A stretch of 64,000 nt of DNA from the NCBI GenBank assembly GCA_022360095.1, contig JAKSDK010001037.1, positions 248,001 through 312,000 of the forward strand. Reading direction: 5' to 3'. This document shows positions 60,890-64,000 of the stretch, piece by piece. The translations under genes were made by a program, and so were the position numbers. The notes under the pieces are model-generated. The model saw only the letters and a program-made list of their open reading frames with translations, ran no database searches and was not told the origin of the DNA. Every line of letters begins with the position of its first letter. The stretch's first letter is position 1. The DNA comes from Phycisphaerales bacterium (GTDB lineage Bacteria; Planctomycetota; Phycisphaerae; UBA1845; UTPLA1).

Positions 60890-60906
60890 TTCCGTCTCAG
60901 ACGGAA
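60890..60906 (-). terminator. Short hairpin downstream of the second PQQ-type gene
   Basis: TTCCGTC (60890-60896) and GACGGAA (60900-60906) pair perfectly with a three-base loop, 17 bases after the stop at 60923. The downstream side of the minus strand reads GTTGTTATG, so the T run is weak. Confidence 0.5.
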
Positions 60907-60922
60907 AATCACTTCCGAGACG

Positions 60923-62047
60923 CTAATCACCGGCTGACTTCTCCCCAAAACAATAAACGATACCGTCTTCCGTGCCAATGACCAGCCGGCCGTTGCCGAC
61001 GGCGGGAGAAGCGGACATGCTTCCTCCGGCTTCAAATCGCCAGATTTCCTTGCCACGCGCCAGATCGATCCCATAAAGATTGCCGTCTGCGGAGCCGACG
61101 AACACGCGATCGTCGACGATGACCGGTGACGAGTCCACACGACCCCTGGTTTGAAAAACCCAGCGGGCTTTTCCGGTCGCTGGATTCAGCGCATGCACAT
61201 ATTTGTCCCGACCCCCGATCACAACGACCTTGTCCGTAACTGCCGGTGAAGAATGAAAGGGGAACGCACGGTCGGGATGTTCGTAGGTCCATTTGACCTG
61301 CCCCTTTGCCCGATCAATGCAAAGGACACGGTTGCCTAGTGTGCCGAGATAGAGGTTGGATGCTTGAACGGCGACGGATGCAGCGCTCTGAGCGCCGACA
61401 TCCAGGTCCTGGAGCTGCTTCCCGTCACTGATTCGAACGACGCGAAGCCGTCCGTCGCAGCCGGCAAAGAATGCGCTATTGTCGGCAATGCCGGGCGTGC
61501 CGTGGATCGGCTGCTCAGTCTCGATCTTCCAGATCTCCTTGCCGTCTTTGGCGGCGAGGCAATAGAGACGACCGTCATAAGAGCCGAACAATACCCGATC
61601 GCCCAAAACATTGGCGGAAGAGATGATCTCCGCCTCGGTACGGTACGACCATCGTTTCTTTCCCGTCGCAGCGTCGACCGCGTGAAACTCACCGTTGCCG
61701 TCCCCGAAATAGACGATGCCGGCCGCGACGGCCGGTGAGGACTGAATGGCAGCTTCATCCGTCTTGTATTTCCAGCGAACCTTGCCGTCCGAAAGTTGAA
61801 GCGCATAAAGAACGCCGTTCTCGGAGCCGAAATAGACCGTGCTTCGTGCGATCGCCGCGGTTGAAGTGACGGACTCATGGTCTTCGGTCTCAAAACGCCA
61901 CGCAACGGCGAGCTTGGATGGCAACGTCGTCGTCGCCACACCCGTCAGCTGGGCGTTTCCCCGGAATCCGGCCCAATCGGTCTGGCGGTTCAGCCAAACG
62001 GTCAGGGCACAGACCGACAATAAACCCAAAGCTCCAGCTTTGAACAT
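60923..62047 (-). CDS. Membrane-anchored or secreted PQQ-type beta-propeller protein
   Basis: A 374-residue protein with a hydrophobic N-terminal segment (AGALGLLSVCALTVWL) that could be a signal anchor. It has seven or eight blades such as LYALQLSDGKVRWKYKT, FHAVDAATGKKRWSYRT and LYCLAAKDGKEIWKIET. This regular repeat resembles BamB-type propellers more than the secreted one at 53274-54479. No bam operon is near, so it is not named. ATG at 62047 has a purine-rich upstream stretch (ACGAGACTGGA). Confidence 0.86.
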   Translation of the reverse strand: MFKAGALGLLSVCALTVWLNRQTDWAGFRGNAQLTGVATTTLPSKLAVAWRFETEDHESVTSTAAIARSTVYFGSENGVLYALQLSDGKVRWKYKTDEAAIQSSPAVAAGIVYFGDGNGEFHAVDAATGKKRWSYRTEAEIISSANVLGDRVLFGSYDGRLYCLAAKDGKEIWKIETEQPIHGTPGIADNSAFFAGCDGRLRVVRISDGKQLQDLDVGAQSAASVAVQASNLYLGTLGNRVLCIDRAKGQVKWTYEHPDRAFPFHSSPAVTDKVVVIGGRDKYVHALNPATGKARWVFQTRGRVDSSPVIVDDRVFVGSADGNLYGIDLARGKEIWRFEAGGSMSASPAVGNGRLVIGTEDGIVYCFGEKSAGD

Positions 62048-62214
62048 TCCAGTCTCGTTCGTTGGATCAAGGTTCGTGACAGGCTCGCACGAAGCAGCGG
62101 AGATTCTAGATCCGCCTTTTCCCTCTCGTCAAACGTTTCCACCGCTAGGATCAGGGCGCATTAGAGGATGCGGCCTGACCACTAGGATAACGTCTTGGGC
62201 GGATGTATCTCACG

Positions 62215-62679
62215 CTACGACGGTTTGTAGTAGAGCACCAGTCCTGCCCCGACGGCCGCCATGACCATGCCCAGGTAAAACGGCCACTGCGTGGGTTGAG
62301 ACGGCGGATGCCATTTCAGACTGACAAAGACGTTCATAATCGGTGCCCCCGCGAAGATCAGCGGGGCCACCCAGGCTGGTTTGCCACCTGTTGTCAGGGC
62401 GAAAACGACGCAGAGGGCGCCGGTTGCGCCAAAGATGCCGGCCAACGTAGACATCTTGATCCCCTGGCTCGCAAAGGTCGCCGGCTCCTGTTTGGCCGCG
62501 AAAATCACGATACCGGGAATCAGCAATCCCATGACGCAATAGGCGACGCCAACAAATAGAAACGCTCGAAACGGTCCCTTTGGATTAAAGCCGAGCTGAC
62601 CGGCGTGAATGGTCGGCACGTAGGCTCCCCAAGTGATGATCGCTCCGAGAATGAACAAATAGGGAAGAAGCTGCTTCAT
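62215..62679 (-). CDS. Small multipass membrane protein, EamA-like half
   Basis: A 154-residue protein with five predicted helices (LPYLFILGAIITWGAYVPT, VGVAYCVMGLLIPGIVIFAA, AGIFGATGALCVVFALTTGG, PFYLGMVMAAVGAGLVLYY). The loop between helices 2 and 3 is short. It resembles half of a drug/metabolite transporter; such proteins may work as dimers. It shares the strand with the thioesterase 36 bases upstream, but a functional link is unknown. Confidence 0.75.
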   Translation of the reverse strand: MKQLLPYLFILGAIITWGAYVPTIHAGQLGFNPKGPFRAFLFVGVAYCVMGLLIPGIVIFAAKQEPATFASQGIKMSTLAGIFGATGALCVVFALTTGGKPAWVAPLIFAGAPIMNVFVSLKWHPPSQPTQWPFYLGMVMAAVGAGLVLYYKPS

Positions 62680-62715
62680 GTTTTTTCTCCGTCGTCACTG
62701 ATTGTCTTCATCGGC

Positions 62716-63159
62716 TCAGCCCCCCGATCCCCCATCCCTTGATCCCCCGGTCCCTTCTTCAAGCTTGGCGCGGATGAAATCCGGAATGGAAATCGAAGAG
62801 AATTTGCTCCCATCCATTTGGCAACAGACCATCTTCACCTGCCCCCGAGCAACTCGCTTGCCGCCACGGACAAACTCAGCTTCCCAGACGATCGATTTCT
62901 CGCTCATGTCCGTCACGAGGAGCTTGACCTCGATCACGTCCTCAAAGTGGGCCGGTGCGAAGTATTCGCAAGTGACCCTGACACGGGGAAAGCTGATCGT
63001 ACCGCCGTCGTGCTTCTGAACAATGCTCATATCGAGTGAACGGAAGAAGGCATGTTCAACTTCCTCCATCCACCGGAAGTAATTGGAGAAGTGCATCACG
63101 CCGGCCATGTCGGTCTCGGCGAATTGAACGCGTCGGGTGATGCTGAATTCCGTGGGCAC
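62716..63159 (-). CDS. Hotdog-fold acyl-CoA thioesterase (4HBT family)
   Basis: A 147-residue thioesterase. The motif RVQFAETDMAGVMHFSNYFR with its catalytic Asp is characteristic of 4-hydroxybenzoyl-CoA-type thioesterases, followed by WMEEVEHAFFRS and the strand pattern EVKLLVTDMSEKSIVWEAEF. It hydrolyses an acyl-CoA of unknown chain. GTG at 63159 is selected because AGAGGT lies five bases before it. It ends with a Gly/Ser-rich tail. It follows the symporter gene by 26 bases on the same strand, a possible operon. Confidence 0.87.
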   Translation of the reverse strand: MPTEFSITRRVQFAETDMAGVMHFSNYFRWMEEVEHAFFRSLDMSIVQKHDGGTISFPRVRVTCEYFAPAHFEDVIEVKLLVTDMSEKSIVWEAEFVRGGKRVARGQVKMVCCQMDGSKFSSISIPDFIRAKLEEGTGGSRDGGSGG

Positions 63160-63185
63160 GGTTACCTCTTTGCGCGGGCAGGGAA

Positions 63186-64000
63186 TCACGCCTTGTTGAA
63201 AAACTTCTCGACCGTCTTGGGCGACGGCGGTCTCGTCATCAATGACACAACGACCAGCGCAACGGTGGAGGCCGTGATGATCGTGGCGACGGGCATCATG
63301 TCGTGGTACAAGAACTCGCGATTGGCGCCGTAGCCCGATTTGGCGAACAACCATACCCACACGGCCGCCGTCGTCAGAATCGAAGCATAAGCACCGGCTT
63401 TGGTCGCTCGTTTCCAATAGACGGCCGCGAACACAAGCGGAAACAAGCTGGCAAATCCGCTGAAGCACCAGACCCCCAGTGTGAAAACGCCGCCGGGCCT
63501 GGTCAGCGCGAGAAGATACGTGACGAGCACGATGAAAACCACGAAGAGGCGGCCGTAAACGACGCGCTGCCGGTCTGTGAGCCGGTCGCGGCTGATGTAG
63601 TGAGCGACGATGTCGTTTGCGAAGATACTGCCGATGCAGAGAAACTGAGAATCGAGCGACGACATGATCGCTGCAAGGATGCCGGCGGTGAGGAAGCCGC
63701 TGAGGACGGGCGTCGTCAGTTTTTTCACGAGCAAGCCCAGAACGGCGTTGGGATTGCTGAAGCCGTAGGGAATCACGGGGCTTCCGTCGATGACGGCTGA
63801 GGTCGCCCATGCCCCGACCAGCACACACGGGACCCAAACAACCATGATCAGAAATGGATGAAGGACGACCGCCAGACGAAACGTCTTCGCCGATTTTGCA
63901 GTCAGCCAATGTTGAAACAAGTGCGGGAACATGCCCACACTCAAGGGGATGAACAGATAAGAGAGAAAGTGAAGATAACTGATTCCGTCCGGTTTCCGGA
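63186..64000 (-). CDS. Sodium:solute symporter (SSS family), 5' end outside the window
   Basis: The C-terminal part of an SSS transporter; the reading frame stays open to the window edge, so the true start lies beyond. Eight or more helices remain, including FLTAGILAAIMSSLDSQFLC, typical of the family, and LFVVFIVLVTYLLALTRPGG. The order of helices fits the LeuT-like fold after helix 5. It co-transports a solute with sodium, but the substrate (pantothenate, proline, sugar or other) cannot be told from this part. The tail is short and basic. Confidence 0.88.
   Translation of the reverse strand, partial: RKPDGISYLHFLSYLFIPLSVGMFPHLFQHWLTAKSAKTFRLAVVLHPFLIMVVWVPCVLVGAWATSAVIDGSPVIPYGFSNPNAVLGLLVKKLTTPVLSGFLTAGILAAIMSSLDSQFLCIGSIFANDIVAHYISRDRLTDRQRVVYGRLFVVFIVLVTYLLALTRPGGVFTLGVWCFSGFASLFPLVFAAVYWKRATKAGAYASILTTAAVWVWLFAKSGYGANREFLYHDMMPVATIITASTVALVVVSLMTRPPSPKTVEKFFNKA

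Noticed and set aside
1-64000. tRNA, rRNA and CRISPR arrays
   Set aside because: Sequences such as TTCGAATCC occur inside coding genes without cloverleaf context, and no regularly spaced identical repeats were found.

Overview
The window looks like chromosomal DNA of a planctomycete, probably near the Phycisphaerae; this is inferred from gene content, as no rRNA or tRNA gene is present. The signs are two adjacent pairs of an ECF-type sigma factor and a membrane Ser/Thr kinase with a TPR tail, a dockerin-type repeat of the D-L-N-G-D-G...L-L-x-L-I-A-A-W-G kind, a C-x-x-C-G-Y-N-L-T-G zinc ribbon, secreted beta-helix and PQQ-propeller proteins, and many short operons with ATGA start/stop overlaps. 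No phage, transposase or CRISPR array was seen.

Layout. 270-3956: sigma factor and kinase pair 1. 4073-6629: MocR-type regulator divergent from an EamA exporter across an AT-rich operator region. 6781-9572: PhoH-like PIN-ATPase, a cytosine-deaminase-like enzyme and a formamidopyrimidine-DNA glycosylase. 9573-10063: a non-coding block with a ~57-bp direct repeat flanking four related palindromes, next to a Xer-type tyrosine recombinase (10064-11101). 11316-14889: TolB-like lipoprotein operon and a periplasmic TPR protein. 15062-21899: flagellar filament cluster (fliS, an oversized fliD, flagellin, a degenerate flagellin-like protein). 22027-25780: operon of a membrane protein, an HldE-like protein with its two domains in swapped order, and a family 2 glycosyltransferase, possibly a glycosylation module for the filament.

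25987-35233: mixed housekeeping and membrane genes: FHA protein, zinc-ribbon protein, CPBP protease, trpC, thioredoxin and thiol peroxidase (divergent), a 39-residue amphipathic mini-protein, an ArsC-like phosphatase, dipeptidase pepD with a zinc-ribbon membrane protein, and an AI-2E family transporter. 35466-46451: secreted beta-helix protein with dockerin-like repeats, two small heat-shock proteins, an MsbA-like ABC exporter with a large extracytoplasmic insert, an FHA-GAF-PPM phosphatase-like protein, a DUF1579 protein with a Cys-rich tail, and a dockerin-bearing secreted protein.

46711-49835: sigma factor and kinase pair 2. 49916-52395: fluoride channel crcB, a DUF190 protein and a CPA2 cation/proton antiporter. 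52400-64000: class II aldolase, two PQQ-propeller proteins, an operon of family 4 glycosyltransferase, LolD-like ATPase and a giant FtsX-like permease, a protein with a Cys/hydrophobic/poly-Arg C-terminal tail, a small multipass membrane protein, a hotdog thioesterase, and the 3' part of a sodium:solute symporter that runs off the window. The most unusual items are the palindrome array beside the recombinase, the mini-protein at 31043-31162, the degenerate flagellin, and the domain-swapped HldE-like protein.
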